Part shown: positions 63,501 to 64,000 of the stretch, piece by piece | Layout: every line of letters starts with the position of its first letter | Numbering within the stretch: position 1 is the stretch's first letter | NCBI GenBank assembly: GCA_034008185.1 | Contig: CM067086.1 | Location: 39,264,507 to 39,328,506 of the forward strand | Direction: 5' to 3' | DNA length: 64,000 bases | From: Gorsachius magnificus | Lineage: Eukaryota; Chordata; Aves; Pelecaniformes; Ardeidae | Notes under the pieces: generated by a model | The model's input: the letters and a program-made list of their open reading frames with translations, nothing else | What the model was told of the DNA's origin: nothing | Database searches by the model: none | Program-made: the position numbers and the translations under genes

Positions 63501-64000
63501 TGTTCAATATTTTCTTGAAATAAGAGCAATCTTAGCCAAGTGGGCAGCAGTGGTCCTGAGAACTTCTGAAAGTCCTTGAAATAACTGCAAAAAACCAATC
63601 AAAACGCACAAATAAACAACCCTGTCTAGTTTCTTGGTATATTAGTGGCCGCACGCTGGCAAAGTAGCAGCTAGTCAATTGTTTTCAGAGCCTAAATAAA
63701 ATATTTTTTACATATAAGAATGAAATAATGATTTTGCAAAATGATTGGGCTGCTTCTATATAAATGTTCGCTTACCAGTTATGAACACTGGGGAACTAAA
63801 AGATGGTCCCTGGATTTTATGCAGAACATCTTTCAACTGAAGACAGTTGAGATATTCTAATCTAGAACACAGAATTTGATCAGCACAAAGCTTTTACAAG
63901 CATATTGTGGAGGAAGGTACATGATGTAAAGGGCAGACATTTTCTAAGTTAAAAAGACCATCACATCCTTTTACTCAGATTCTTGATGACAAGCCAGATA
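60541..64000. other. AT-rich unique DNA, no confident gene
   Basis: Holds a minus-strand patch at about 60769-61050 with two protein-like frames (see findings), a 16-base A run at 61664-61679 and otherwise unremarkable sequence to the end. The minus frame at 60542-60730 lies beside that patch but shows no domain. Confidence 0.55.
61664..61679. repeat. poly(A) tract, 16 bases
   Basis: Sixteen consecutive A after cagtt, then gtcacc. No retroposed body was recognised upstream. Confidence 0.9.

Noticed and set aside
1..64000. CRISPR arrays, tRNA, rRNA, operons, bacterial-type genes, DNA transposon terminal inverted repeats
   Set aside because: Looked for on both strands and not seen. The sequence is vertebrate in character throughout.

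Overview
This 64 kb window reads as nuclear DNA from a bird. The support is three fragments of the CR1 LINE family, with the CR1-type octamer tails ending in runs like attctatg, and two long terminal repeats of the avian endogenous-retrovirus type whose sense strand ends in ...ttaaaccacgaca. The background is AT-rich, with short homopolymers, AC microsatellites and no bacterial or organellar organisation. The bird assignment is inferred from these repeat families, and I cannot go below that level from sequence alone.

I found no intact protein-coding gene, rRNA or tRNA. Nearly all open frames are what AT-rich noncoding DNA gives by chance. At roughly 36% GC, about 7% of codons are stops, so around ten stop-free runs of 90 or more codons are expected over both strands. 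The one clearly non-random long frame (49186-49683, minus) is the C-terminal end of the CR1 ORF2 protein. The window is best read as a gene desert or the inside of a very large intron.

Layout. 1-3150: unique AT-rich DNA with one GC-richer, exon-like patch near 200-440. 3161-3453: 5'-truncated CR1, minus strand. 3464-28440: mostly featureless DNA holding microsatellites, three faint ancient amniote repeat relics, a possible small minus-strand exon at 11704-11881 and a three-copy 21-bp tandem repeat at 19012. 28441-29528: solo LTR of about 1.09 kb on the minus strand, flanked by a 5-bp target duplication, with a CTCF-like motif just outside it at 29581. 30681-31180: minus-strand open-frame blocks that may be a decayed coding segment. 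32627-32950: 5'-truncated CR1, plus strand, with an 8-bp direct repeat at its edges. 42635-43186: a second, shorter, related LTR on the minus strand. 47991-48014: a C tract beside a possible decayed coding patch. 49066-50088: the longest CR1 fragment, minus strand. 50089-64000: unique AT-rich DNA.

Nothing here looks like a multi-gene system. The most useful leads are the flanking duplications of two CR1 copies, the CTCF-like motif beside the solo LTR, and three or four minus-strand patches that look weakly coding and would be settled quickly by a protein search or RNA data.
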